DNA of 64,000 nt from Cyanobacterium sp. Dongsha4 (GTDB lineage Bacteria; Cyanobacteriota; Cyanobacteriia; Cyanobacteriales; Cyanobacteriaceae), in the NCBI RefSeq assembly GCF_036345015.1, contig NZ_CP084098.1, positions 1,005,326-1,069,325 on the forward strand, written 5' to 3'. The notes beneath the pieces are model-generated. The model saw only the letters and a program-made list of their open reading frames with translations. It was not told where the DNA came from and made no database searches. Shown here piece after piece: positions 7,953-16,912 of the stretch (the first letter of the stretch is position 1; each line of letters begins with the position of its first letter). Position numbers and translations under genes: made by a program.

Positions 7953-8350
7953 TACTTTAACCTTAGTAAAGGGCAAAGGACAGTAATTTACCTGAGTTCG
8001 GAGTTCGGAGTTCGGAGTTCGGAGTTCGGAGTTCGGAGAGTTCGTTGCTCTCATGCACTCCCTTCGGTCGTGAACGGAGTTAAAAGTAATAATTATTGAC
8101 AAAAAAGCTGAATAAATTGATTTTAAATGAGTTTTTCCTAAATTTAATAATTTTTTATTCCAAAATTGGCTCGATGATAACTCGAGGGCGCTTTATTTTT
8201 CGATACTTTTTTCATCGAACTCAGGTTAATTTGAGTTCGGAGTTAAGATAAACAAGAAATTTCTCCCTAATACCCTAACACCCTAATCCCCTACTTCCCC
8301 CTCTCTCCCCTTCCCCTCAATACCCCAACACCGCTTTTGCCCTTATTTCA
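7953..8350. other. Gene-free region filled by repeats
   Basis: Between the end of the 7065-7952 gene and nrdB the sequence is almost wholly repetitive: the MITE-like copy at 7990-8226, a second partial repeat end starting TTTGAGTTCGG near 8231, and a C-rich CCCTAACACC-type tandem tract at about 8268-8335. I see no gene. Confidence 0.7.
7990..8226. mobile_element. MITE-like element, copy 1 (ACCTGAGTTCG ends)
   Basis: The outer ends are ACCTGAGTTCG (7990-8000) and CGAACTCAGGT (8216-8226), perfect 11-bp inverted repeats. The element is flanked on both sides by TAATTT (7984-7989 and 8227-8232), which looks like a target-site duplication. Inside are about six GTTCGGA heptamers, a 32-bp CTCATGCACTC repeat (8050-8081) and a core of about 145 bp that is identical in the copy at 45190-45364. 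There is no coding capacity, so transposition would need an enzyme in trans. Confidence 0.8.
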
Positions 8351-9418
8351 TTAAATTTCTTCCCAACCAGCAACTCCAGAAGACATCACATAGCTAGTAA
8401 CACTAGATTCAAAGAAATTGGCTTTAGTATTACCGTCTTTTTTCGTGTCAGAGAATTTTTCTAAATGGGTGTAAGGACTTTTGCTATACTGAGGATCTGT
8501 ATAAAGGGGATCAAGCCCGATCGCTCTTAGTCTAATATTTGCTAAATATTTTGTATAACGTTCTGTGCTTGACTGGGTTATTCCTAGTATATTATCCCCT
8601 ACAATGTGGTTCGTCCAACGACATTCGTGCTGTACCGCAGTATCAAACATTTCATAAATTTGATCAAGAGAATGAGGAAAAGATCGCATCGCTTCAGGAA
8701 TCAATCTTTGGTACAATCTAACGTGGGATAATTCATCACGATTAATCATTTTGAATATATCTGCACTACCAGGCATCAACATTCTAGCGGCGAGATTATA
8801 AAAGTAAATAAAGCCGTTATAGAAATAGAGACTTTCTAATAAATAATCGGCTAACAAGGCAATAAAATAATTTTCTTCCGTTGGATTATCAATATATTTT
8901 TGATACATCTGGGCAATGAATTCACATCTCCCTGCTAATACTTTATCTGTACGCCAAAAATCATATACTTTATCTCTCTTTTCACTAGGGATAATGGTTT
9001 CAATCATGTATTGATAAGCGTGATTGTGCATCCCTTCCTGAGAAATTTGTTCTGCCATACATAAACTGATTTCAGGGGCAGTAATTGAACTTTTTAAATG
9101 AGGTATATTGCAGGTTTGAACAGAGTCTAAAAAGGTTAAATATGATAAAATACCCTCAAAGGCGCGACGCTCATCATTAGTTAAATTCCAATAATCTGTA
9201 ACATCTTGTGTAATATCTAATTTCTGGGGAATCCAAAAATTCTCCCGCATCTGTTGATAAAGTCCAATCGCCCATGAGTAGCGTACATCATTAAGTTGCA
9301 TCAAGTTTGTAGTGTTACCGAACCAAATAGTTCTGTTTTCGATGCGATCATCTCCTTGGGGGTTAAAAATCGGCGTTAGGGGCATTCTATGCCTATTTTC
9401 CGGGAATATAGCTACCAT
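8351..9418 (-). CDS. nrdB: Class I ribonucleotide reductase beta subunit
   Basis: The small subunit of ribonucleotide reductase holds the metal centre that starts radical chemistry for making dNTPs. The 355-residue protein keeps the metal ligands in order: Asp98 (FLDSVQ), Glu128 and His131 (QEGMHNHAY), Glu195 (YLLESLY), Glu229 and His232 (RDELSHV). Tyr135 stands four residues after His131, where the radical tyrosine of class Ia/Ib proteins sits. The large subunit is not in the window. The subclass (Ia, Ib or other metal use) cannot be settled from the sequence by eye. Confidence 0.92.
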   Translation of the reverse strand: MVAIFPENRHRMPLTPIFNPQGDDRIENRTIWFGNTTNLMQLNDVRYSWAIGLYQQMRENFWIPQKLDITQDVTDYWNLTNDERRAFEGILSYLTFLDSVQTCNIPHLKSSITAPEISLCMAEQISQEGMHNHAYQYMIETIIPSEKRDKVYDFWRTDKVLAGRCEFIAQMYQKYIDNPTEENYFIALLADYLLESLYFYNGFIYFYNLAARMLMPGSADIFKMINRDELSHVRLYQRLIPEAMRSFPHSLDQIYEMFDTAVQHECRWTNHIVGDNILGITQSSTERYTKYLANIRLRAIGLDPLYTDPQYSKSPYTHLEKFSDTKKDGNTKANFFESSVTSYVMSSGVAGWEEI

Positions 9419-9552
9419 AAATTAAATTTTTGTAAATAATAATTGCACTATTAAGTTAAAATTATAGCCTCTCAAGGATTGTAATATGATAAAATACTAT
9501 TATTACGTGGTAAACTCAAAGTTTACGTAGGTTCGTTGTGAGATAAAAATCC

Positions 9553-11334
9553 GTGCAAAATTCACACTACAGAATAGTTGGTTTGGCAGGAGAAGGACAA
9601 TTTGGGAAAGTCTATGCCGCTATACATCGTCAAACAGGAGAATTAGTGGCGCTGAAAGAATTAAATCCTTTCAAATTTTCTACAAAAAAATTCTTAAGAG
9701 AAATCCGCATTTTACTGAGTTTAGATCATCCTAACATTATTCGTTGTTATGGGGTAGAGCATTATCAAGGTAAAAGGTGCTTAGTAACAGAATATTGCGA
9801 TGGAGGCACTTTAAGAGATTTACTCGCTACAAGTAATAGGATAAATATTGAGTATAAACTCAAAATCATTATCGATATATTAGAAGGTTTAAGCCATGCC
9901 CACAAAGAGGGAATCATTCATCGAGATTTAAAGCCAGAAAATATTTTACTCTCTGTTACTTCTCAGGGATGGAAAGCTAAAATTTCCGATTTTGGTGTCG
10001 CTAAAATTGAAGCTGAAGATGCGATCGCAAATATTAGTAATATGGGTGATACTGGTTCTCCTGCTTATATGGCACCAGAGCAATTTTATGGTAAATATTC
10101 CTATGGCTCAGATATTTATTCTGTGGGTATTATTTTATATGAGTTAATTACGGGATTTCGTCCTTTTTCTGGCACTCCTTCGGAGATAATGTTTGCCCAT
10201 TTAAACAAACAACCCAAATTTCCCAAAAATTTATCTCACAATTTGCGTTTAATTTTAAGAGAAGCCTTGCAAAAATTACCTCAACATCGTTTTCGCACTG
10301 CCTCAGAAATGAAAGCACAAATTTTACAATGTGTTTTGGATTTGGAAAATAAAGATATTGGTTTTTATGAAGAAATTAGAAAAAAACCCCTTTATTTAGA
10401 ATTAATACAAGAAGAATTAAATGAGAAAGAAAACATTATTTGTTTAAAAACTCAAGGCAATTTACTATATCAAACCAGTGCAAAAAAAGTAACAGTTAAA
10501 ACCTTTAATTTCCACCATCAAAAAATTAATTTTTGCTTTAAAAATAACTATCTTTTTTCTGAAAATATTATTGATTTGAAAGTAGTTAATAATGGTTGTG
10601 TTGTTGTTACCAAAGATGGAAAAGAAAGAGATATATATAAACTCCACTTATGTCAGGATAAAAAAAGAAGTTTAATTAATATAAAAAGCAATTATTTTCA
10701 CTATGGAATAGCTAGTAATTGTCGTTGGTTTGCGGTGACTAAAACAGAAGAAAATGAGCAGGGTTTTCAAATTATCAAAACACGAGATTTATCCCCTGTC
10801 ACCCCTTTAATCAATGATTTTATCCCCTCAGAAATTATTATTCTTGATTCTTGTCATGGAATTGTTATTTATACTCAAAATGAAATTGATAAAAACCGAA
10901 CTTATTTTAGATTATTTAACCGTCGAGGAGTTTGGTATGATACTTATACCGTATTTTTACCCTTAAGAAGAATCGTTTACCATTCCCGACATTCTAAAAC
11001 TTTATTAGCTGGAGAAAGAAAAACAAATAACTTAATTTTGCTTAAGTTTTATCCCTTTTCTGTTAAACGTATTCCTCTTCATTTTTATCCAGATTTTTAT
11101 TATCCCATGACCACTGGTTTTATTTGTGCTAGTACTTCAGGAAATGTTGCTTTATTAGATTTGGAGGGAAATTTATTAGGTTTATCTCATTTTCAACATA
11201 ATATAAGAGCGATCGCACCTTTAAATGAAGATACCATTATTACTATTACTGGGGATAATAGTGAACAAAAACAACTAATTTACCGCCTTAAAAACATTAA
11301 AAATAACAAAGTTATTCCCATTAATTTCTCCTAG
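9553..11334 (+). CDS. Serine/threonine protein kinase with novel C-terminal domain
   Basis: The start codon is GTG. Residues about 6-265 form a Hanks-type kinase: GEGQFGKVY loop, Lys35 in VALKELN, catalytic HRDLKPEN (Asp125), DFG at 146-148, and APE at 174-176, all intact. The remaining 330 residues have no transmembrane segment. They are rich in short beta strands with repeated motifs (ASNCRWFAVTKTEE, STSGNVALLDLEGNL), which suggests a beta-propeller-like ligand or protein-binding module. That part I cannot name. The gene is alone and divergent from nrdB. It is probably a cytoplasmic signalling kinase with unknown targets. Confidence 0.88.
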   Translation: MQNSHYRIVGLAGEGQFGKVYAAIHRQTGELVALKELNPFKFSTKKFLREIRILLSLDHPNIIRCYGVEHYQGKRCLVTEYCDGGTLRDLLATSNRINIEYKLKIIIDILEGLSHAHKEGIIHRDLKPENILLSVTSQGWKAKISDFGVAKIEAEDAIANISNMGDTGSPAYMAPEQFYGKYSYGSDIYSVGIILYELITGFRPFSGTPSEIMFAHLNKQPKFPKNLSHNLRLILREALQKLPQHRFRTASEMKAQILQCVLDLENKDIGFYEEIRKKPLYLELIQEELNEKENIICLKTQGNLLYQTSAKKVTVKTFNFHHQKINFCFKNNYLFSENIIDLKVVNNGCVVVTKDGKERDIYKLHLCQDKKRSLINIKSNYFHYGIASNCRWFAVTKTEENEQGFQIIKTRDLSPVTPLINDFIPSEIIILDSCHGIVIYTQNEIDKNRTYFRLFNRRGVWYDTYTVFLPLRRIVYHSRHSKTLLAGERKTNNLILLKFYPFSVKRIPLHFYPDFYYPMTTGFICASTSGNVALLDLEGNLLGLSHFQHNIRAIAPLNEDTIITITGDNSEQKQLIYRLKNIKNNKVIPINFS

Positions 11335-11366
11335 CATAAATACAGTTTTTACCTCAATGTTAGCAG

Positions 11367-12715
11367 AAAGCCCCCACCATAAACTCAAAAATAAATCGTT
11401 TTGGTGACCAGACAAATCAAAATCTTTGTGTTATACTCAATCTTATGGTAACAACTCATTCATAAAAATGCTAGTCATAGAAGCCAAATTGTACGGCAAC
11501 CAACTCCAATACCAAAAATTAGACGAGATGATTCGTACTGCTAGTTTTGTGCGTAATTCTTGTCTTCGCTATTGGATGGACTCTGAAAAAGTTGGACAGT
11601 ACGATTTGTCAAGACTTTGCAAAGAATTAGCTGGTGAGTTTGAATGGGCAAAGAAACTTAATTCAATGGCTCGTCAAGCATCCGCAGAAAGGGCTTGGGC
11701 TTCTATTAAACGATTTTATGATAACTGTAAAAATCCATCTCTTAAGAAAAAAGGGTTTCCTAAATTTAAGAAAGGACGTTCTGTAGAGTATAAAACTTCA
11801 GGATGGCAACTATCTCAAGATATGACGGCTATTAACTTTCGGGATGGATTCAAAGCAGGATGGTTTAAAATGCGAGGTGGATTTGACCTAAATTTCTACC
11901 AACTTAATCAGATTAAGCGAGTTAGAGTTATTCGCCGTGCTGATGGTTATTATTGTCAATTCTGTATTGCTCAACAAAGGCTTGAGAATATTAAACCTAG
12001 TGGGAATGCCATTGGTTTAGATGTGGGGTTATCTCATTTTTATACTGACAGTAATGGGAAAAAAATAGACAATCCAAGACATTTAAGAAAGTCTGAAAAG
12101 CAATTAAAGAGACGACAAAGACAAGTTAGCAAAAAGAAAAAAGGGAGTAATTCTCGCAAAAAAGCGATTAAGAAGTTAGGTAGAAAGCATTTAAAAGTAT
12201 CAAGGCAGCGTAAAGACTGGCTAGTGAAATTAGCTCGGTGCGTAGTGTCATCTAACGATGTCGTAGCCTATGAGGAATTAACTGTAAAGAATATGGTCAA
12301 AAATCATTGTTTAGCTAAGTCTATAAACGATGCCTCATGGAGAACTTTCTTTGATTGGCTAGAATACTACGGCAAAATTATGGGCAAAATTGTTTATGGA
12401 GTAAATCCACTATATACGAGTCAAGAATGTCCTAACTGTAAAGCCATAGTCAAGAAAACTCTATCCCAAAGAACTCATATTTGCAAATGTGGTTGTGTGA
12501 TGGGCAGAGATGAAGCAGGGGCAATAAATATCTTAGCAAAAGCATTGAGAGAATTGAGTAGGGGAGGGCATTCCCAAACTTCCAGTCTGGAACTGGTAAA
12601 CGCTAATGGACACATCAACCTCTGTCAGTTAAGCGAAAGTTTGGCTGATAAGTTGGGTGGTTGAAGTTAGAATCCCTCACCATAATCTTTTGATTCGGTG
12701 ACGGGAGAATGTCAA
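11367..12715 (+). mobile_element. IS200/IS605-type element with tnpB only (IS1341-like)
   Basis: The element carries tnpB without a tnpA transposase gene. The right end is fairly clear: after a hairpin (12674-12705) the sequence runs GGAGAATGTCAA and stops at about 12715, in the style of IS605-family right ends. The left end is uncertain. I place it tentatively at the AAAGCCCCCACC start of a CACCA/TGGTG hairpin (11367-11406). Without TnpA it would need a helper to move. Confidence 0.65.
11468..12664 (+). CDS. tnpB: TnpB, RNA-guided endonuclease of IS200/IS605 family
   Basis: I start at the ATG giving MLVIEAKLYG. The frame is open 14 codons upstream, but those residues are unlike TnpB. In this 398-residue numbering the RuvC catalytic acids are present: Asp185 (GLDVGLSHF), Glu269 (YEELTVKNM) and Asp348 (GRDEAGAINIL). 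The four-Cys zinc finger CPNC...CKCGC lies between the last two. A basic stretch around residues 205-250 fits RNA binding. TnpB proteins are guided by an RNA from the element's right end and help the element persist after excision. The gene looks intact. Confidence 0.93.
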   Translation: MLVIEAKLYGNQLQYQKLDEMIRTASFVRNSCLRYWMDSEKVGQYDLSRLCKELAGEFEWAKKLNSMARQASAERAWASIKRFYDNCKNPSLKKKGFPKFKKGRSVEYKTSGWQLSQDMTAINFRDGFKAGWFKMRGGFDLNFYQLNQIKRVRVIRRADGYYCQFCIAQQRLENIKPSGNAIGLDVGLSHFYTDSNGKKIDNPRHLRKSEKQLKRRQRQVSKKKKGSNSRKKAIKKLGRKHLKVSRQRKDWLVKLARCVVSSNDVVAYEELTVKNMVKNHCLAKSINDASWRTFFDWLEYYGKIMGKIVYGVNPLYTSQECPNCKAIVKKTLSQRTHICKCGCVMGRDEAGAINILAKALRELSRGGHSQTSSLELVNANGHINLCQLSESLADKLGG

Positions 12716-12735
12716 TAAGCAAGATTAATAAGAAA
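12590..12735 (+). ncRNA. Candidate omega/reRNA of TnpB with guide
   Basis: In known TnpB systems the guide RNA starts within the tnpB 3' end, runs to the element's right end and takes its guide from the flanking DNA. The hairpin CCCTCACC (12674-12681) paired with GGTGACGGG (12697-12705, one bulge) fits that scaffold. If the element ends at about 12715, the guide would begin TAAGCAAGATTAATAAG, antisense to the glycosyltransferase 3' end. The 5' limit is a guess. The placement follows from family knowledge plus the hairpin. Confidence 0.45.
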
Positions 12736-13863
12736 CTGATGGGCAAAATTATGGATATTATGAATATTACGATAGCTTTCCTGCATCGTTTGTAACTTGC
12801 TTCTCGTTTCCTGACAATGAAAAACTTTTTCTATATGTTGCCACACAGATTCAGGATTTTCCCAACTAATAATTAAATTATCCAAGCCAAATTTTAACAA
12901 TTCCCTTGCCATCCAAGTATTCGCCGTTGTTAAAGGAATATTTCCTGCCATAACTGCCTCCGTAAAAATCCCTGATGTTCTCTCCTGATATGCGATCGCA
13001 TCGTAGGGTATTAACATAATATCAGTTTTTTGCAACCAATGAATATAATCGAGACGAGACAAATTATCATCAGTAGTAATAACTTTTACTCCCCCATTAA
13101 TAGAGATTAAATCAGCACTTTTTGCCGTAACTAAAACGAAATTATCCCCATTTTTTATCGGATAATCTGCCAAACTTCTGATTACTTGCCATCCTTTTTC
13201 TTCACGAGGAGGACCTGCCCACCAACACAGAATAGAATTATTTTCAATATCCCTATTTTTATCCACAAATTCAGTATGAGGAATAGGCATTACCGTAAAA
13301 CTTTCCTCAAAATATTTTTCCATAGAATTAGCCAATAACTCACTATCACTAAAAAGATGGAAATGGTCTTTTTTTACAGACTTTTTGAGAAGTTTATTTA
13401 ATAGTTTATATATGCCTTTAGTTTTATGCTGATGAAAATTATGACGATATAAAACCCAAATATATAAATTATCTTTTGGTAAATTATTAATAGCTAATAA
13501 TAAAGAAAATAATTGTAAATGAATAAACCTTTCAACAAAAATAATTATCGGTTGGTCACTATTAGAAAATAGCCTTTGTTCCAGAAAAATTTTGATAGTT
13601 TTAGCAAATAAATCTACACCCTTAATAGTCTGAAAAATATTAGCTTTTTCTTCCAATTGATTACCCCTAACACAACCTTGCCAATGAGAAGGTAAAGAAG
13701 GTAAATTATCCTCCATCGAATAAATAACTTCATGATGCCACCCCAAAATATTCATCGCCTTAGTAATGGACTGATGATAGGGGATAATATGCCCTTCCCC
13801 TCCCATTAAATTGGGTATTAAAGAAATAAACAGAGGATTATTTTTTGTTTGGCTATTAATCAT
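12712..13863 (-). CDS. Glycosyltransferase, GT4-like
   Basis: This 383-residue protein has the two-Rossmann layout of GT-B glycosyltransferases. The C-terminal half carries GPPREEKGW (residues ~225) and the EX7E-like region RTSGIFTEAVMAGNIPLTTANTW, where sugar nucleotide binding is expected. The N-terminal half has a GGEGHIIPYH loop. Donor and acceptor are unknown. The last sense codons (NLAY) are followed by a TGA that lies in the right end of the TnpB element, so the natural C-terminus may be lost. Its divergent neighbour is the Uma2 pseudogene. Confidence 0.75.
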   Translation of the reverse strand: MINSQTKNNPLFISLIPNLMGGEGHIIPYHQSITKAMNILGWHHEVIYSMEDNLPSLPSHWQGCVRGNQLEEKANIFQTIKGVDLFAKTIKIFLEQRLFSNSDQPIIIFVERFIHLQLFSLLLAINNLPKDNLYIWVLYRHNFHQHKTKGIYKLLNKLLKKSVKKDHFHLFSDSELLANSMEKYFEESFTVMPIPHTEFVDKNRDIENNSILCWWAGPPREEKGWQVIRSLADYPIKNGDNFVLVTAKSADLISINGGVKVITTDDNLSRLDYIHWLQKTDIMLIPYDAIAYQERTSGIFTEAVMAGNIPLTTANTWMARELLKFGLDNLIISWENPESVWQHIEKVFHCQETRSKLQTMQESYRNIHNIHNFAHQFLINLAY

Positions 13864-13939
13864 AAAGTTGAGTTCAGAATTGGGAGTTAAAATTAAGTAT
13901 AGAATATCCCCTTTAACAATTATATATAGATTGTCTATT

Positions 13940-14649
13940 ATGACTCTCTCAGTAGAACATCAAATTATCTATCCCGAAAGCGATGGACAACCAATGGCAG
14001 ACAATACAAAACAATTTCGCTGGATTGTATTTTTGAAAGAAAATTTCGAATGTTTATTTGCTAACAATGCTAATGTCTTTGTAGCAGGTGATTTACTCTG
14101 GTATCCCAAGAAGGAAAACCTGATATTCGGGTTGCCCCAGATGTTATGGTAGTATTTGGTAGAGCTAAAGGTGACAGAGGTTCTTATCGTCAGTGGGAAG
14201 AAGATAATATCGCCCCTCAAGTAGTGTTTGAAATTATCTCCCCTTGCAATACCATGAAAGAAATGTTGAAAAAACACCAATTTTATGAACGTTATGGGGT
14301 TGAAGAATATTACACCTATGATTACGATCGCCATGACTTCACTGGATTTCAACGAATCAATGATAAATTAACCCTTATTGATCATATTAATACTTGGATT
14401 AGTCCGAGATTGGGGATAAAATTCGTCTTCACCCAAGAAAAGTTAAAAGTCTATTACCCCGATGAGAGTCCGTTTTTAACCACTATTGAATTAAAACAAA
14501 AGGCGGATGCGGAAAAACAACGGGCAGACATGGAAAGAGAAAGGGCAAATTCTGAGAAACAAAGGGCGGATTCTGTTGAGTTGGAATTGGCAAAATTAAA
14601 ACAGTTTTTGCAACAACAAGGTATTGATTTACCCGAAACCCAATCATAA
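13940..14649 (+). pseudogene. Uma2-family (DUF820) endonuclease gene, frameshifted
   Basis: The first 68 codons (from MTLSVEHQ to AGDLLWYP) and the rest (from PDIRVAPDVMVVFG to the C-terminus) match one continuous Uma2 protein but lie in different frames. A single missing base near 14106-14110, in CCCAAGAAGGAAAACC, explains this: one extra A would give WYPKEGKPD. The PD-(D/E)XK core residues lie after the shift (APDVMVVF, PQVVFEIISP). The tail is a charged coiled coil. It is either a recent pseudogene or a sequencing error. Uma2 genes are very abundant in cyanobacteria and of unclear role. Confidence 0.8.
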
Positions 14650-14657
14650 ATAATGGT

Positions 14658-14838
14658 ATCTGAGTTCGGAGTTCGGAGTTCGGAGTTCGGAGTTGAATAA
14701 AGAAGTAGGGGAGTGGGGAGTGGGGAGTTGGGAGAAAACTTCTTCACCTGAAACCTGAAACCTGACACCTGAAACCTCTTAACTGTACACTGTTCCCTTT
14801 TCCCTGCCTTAACCGAAAATTTTATATCGAACTCAGGT
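14658..14838. mobile_element. MITE-like element, copy 3 (ACCTGAGTTCG ends)
   Basis: The left end is ATCTGAGTTCGG (one change from ACCTGAGTTCG) and the right end is CGAACTCAGGT. AATGGT flanks both sides (14652-14657 and 14839-14844), a clean 6-bp target-site duplication. The interior has four GTTCGGA heptamers, GGGGAGT repeats and CCTGAAA-type heptamers instead of the conserved core of copies 1 and 2. Just inside the right end is a TTAACCGAAAATTTTATAT block shared with other repeat ends in the window. Confidence 0.75.
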
Positions 14839-14841
14839 AAT

Positions 14842-14891
14842 GGTGGGCAATGCCCACCCTACAATAAATGTGAAACAGGCATCTTGCCTGT
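14842..14891 (-). terminator. Two tandem palindromes, possible typA terminator
   Basis: GGTGGGC-AAT-GCCCACC (14842-14858) and ACAGGCA-TCT-TGCCTGT (14875-14891) are perfect 7-bp hairpins. They lie 14-63 bases past the typA stop on the minus strand. Neither has a good T-run, so they may be repeat palindromes that also serve to stop transcription. Confidence 0.4.
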
Positions 14892-14904
14892 ATTCTCCAG
14901 AGAT

Positions 14905-16698
14905 TTATCTTTTAGCTAGTTTCTTACTAGGTAACTTGCGTAAACGAATAGACTCAGGAGTAACCTCTACTAACTCATCAGGTCCTATGTATTCTAATGC
15001 TCTTTCTAAAGTCATTTCCACAGGAGTTTGCAACTGTACTAATTCATCCCCTGTTGCAGAACGATGGTTGGTTAACTGCTTAGTTTTACAAACGTTTAAC
15101 TCTACATCTTGGGCTCGGTTACTTTCACCGACAATCATACCCTTATAGACTTTTGTACCCGGATGAATAAAGAAGATACCTCTGTCTTCAGCGTTTTTCA
15201 TGGCGTAGAAAGTAGAAACACCCTCTTCAAAAGCGATTAAAACACCATTGTAACGGGTTTCTAACTCACCCACTAAAGGACGATATTCATGGAAACTATG
15301 GTTCATTATACCTTCACCCTTCGTCATACGGATAAAGTCTCCTCGGAAACCAATTAAACCTCTTGCAGGAATGATAAATTCCATCTGAGTACGTCCATTG
15401 CCACTAGACTGCATATCTTGCATTTCAGCTTTTCTTTGACCTAAACGCTCGATACAGCTACCCTGAGCCTCTTCTGGTACGTCTAAAACGAGATATTCAA
15501 AGGGTTCGTAGGGTTGTCCATTGACTTCACGGTAAATAACTTGAGGCTGAGACACTTGGAACTCAAAACCTTCACGGCGCATATTTTCGATGAGGATACC
15601 TAAATGTAACTCCCCACGTCCAGAAACGATGAATTGTTCCGCCGATTCCCCATCTTCTACCCTTAAAGCAACGTTGGTTTCTAACTCACGGGTAAGTCTG
15701 TCTCTGATTTGACGGGAAGTAACGAATTTACCTTCTTGCCCTGCAAAAGGAGAGTTATTAACAGAAAAAGTCATTCTTAAGGTAGGTTCATCCACCTTAA
15801 TTAAAGGTAAGGCTTGAGGTTCATTGGGGCAAGTGATAGTTTCACCGATATTTGCATCAGAAAAACCAGCCACCGCCACAATATAACCTGCACTGGCTTT
15901 GTCTAATTCAACTCTTTGTAAGCCTTCAAAGCCTAATAATTTGCTAATTCGGGCTTTAACCATGCTACCATCTTCTTTCATTAAAGCGGCTTGTTGTCCT
16001 GCTTCAATTGTGCCATTATGGATTCTGCCAATGACAATACGTCCTAAATATTCGGAATAGTCGAGGGTGGTAACTTGTAATTGTAAAGGCTTTTCGGGAT
16101 CTCCTGCTGGTGGTGGAACATGGTGTAAAATCGCATCAAATAAGGGTTGCATATCCACCTCCTCATCATCGAGGTTCGCTTTGGCAAATCCTGCTAAACC
16201 AGAAGCGTAAAGGGTGGTAAAATCGCACTGATCATCATCTGCACCTAATTCGACAAATAAGTCAAATACTTTATCGACAGCAGTATCGGGTTCAGCACGG
16301 GGGCGATCGATCTTATTAACGACAACAATAGGGCGTAAACCTTTTTCGAGGGCTTTTTTGAGTACAAAGCGGGTTTGAGGCATAGGTCCTTCATTGGCAT
16401 CCACAATGAGGATACAACCGTCAACCATCCCTAAAACTCGTTCTACTTCACCGCCGAAGTCAGCGTGGCCAGGGGTATCAACAATATTAATTAAAGTATC
16501 TTTATAACGTACTGCGGTGTTTTTAGATAAGATGGTGATTCCTCTTTCTCTTTCAATATCATTGGAATCCATCACGCAGGTGGGTATTTCTTCTCCTTCT
16601 CGGAAGATACCAGACTGTTTTAATAAAGCATCAACTAAAGTGGTTTTGCCGTGGTCAACGTGGGCAATAATCGCAACATTGCGAATGGGGAGAGACAT
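14905..16698 (-). CDS. typA: GTP-binding protein TypA/BipA
   Basis: TypA is a translational GTPase related to EF-G/LepA that binds ribosomes, mainly under stress. The 597-residue protein shows all G motifs: AHVDHGKTT (G1, residues 11-19), the RERGITI switch I, DTPGHADF (G3), NKIDRP (G4). The C-terminal TypA-specific part has [20 protein letters not shown] and the conserved [10 protein letters not shown] and HEYRPL segments. The length is normal. It is a single gene on the minus strand with candidate hairpins after the stop. Confidence 0.96.
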   Translation of the reverse strand: MSLPIRNVAIIAHVDHGKTTLVDALLKQSGIFREGEEIPTCVMDSNDIERERGITILSKNTAVRYKDTLINIVDTPGHADFGGEVERVLGMVDGCILIVDANEGPMPQTRFVLKKALEKGLRPIVVVNKIDRPRAEPDTAVDKVFDLFVELGADDDQCDFTTLYASGLAGFAKANLDDEEVDMQPLFDAILHHVPPPAGDPEKPLQLQVTTLDYSEYLGRIVIGRIHNGTIEAGQQAALMKEDGSMVKARISKLLGFEGLQRVELDKASAGYIVAVAGFSDANIGETITCPNEPQALPLIKVDEPTLRMTFSVNNSPFAGQEGKFVTSRQIRDRLTRELETNVALRVEDGESAEQFIVSGRGELHLGILIENMRREGFEFQVSQPQVIYREVNGQPYEPFEYLVLDVPEEAQGSCIERLGQRKAEMQDMQSSGNGRTQMEFIIPARGLIGFRGDFIRMTKGEGIMNHSFHEYRPLVGELETRYNGVLIAFEEGVSTFYAMKNAEDRGIFFIHPGTKVYKGMIVGESNRAQDVELNVCKTKQLTNHRSATGDELVQLQTPVEMTLERALEYIGPDELVEVTPESIRLRKLPSKKLAKR

Positions 16699-16912
16699 AA
16701 ATATTTAACTTAATGTAATGATTATTCATATATTCTCTTCATCTTAACCGATCATTGTTATTTTTTGTTAAATTGTTTACCTATTTTGACTTGTCTAAGC
16801 TAAGACTCTCAGAAAAATGTCAGGATGACTTCACGTGATTAAGTATCTTGAAAAATAGCCATCACTCTCTCATATTGCTAAGATAATATTAAGTTTTGTA
16901 AAGACAAGAGGC

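Noticed and set aside
11426..11467. Upstream start for tnpB (14 extra residues)
   Set aside because: The extension has no match to TnpB starts; MLVIEAKLYG is the normal N-terminus.
13811..13939. Longer N-terminus for the Uma2 gene
   Set aside because: Uma2 proteins begin with a short MT-type segment as at 13940; the extension overlaps the divergent glycosyltransferase gene.
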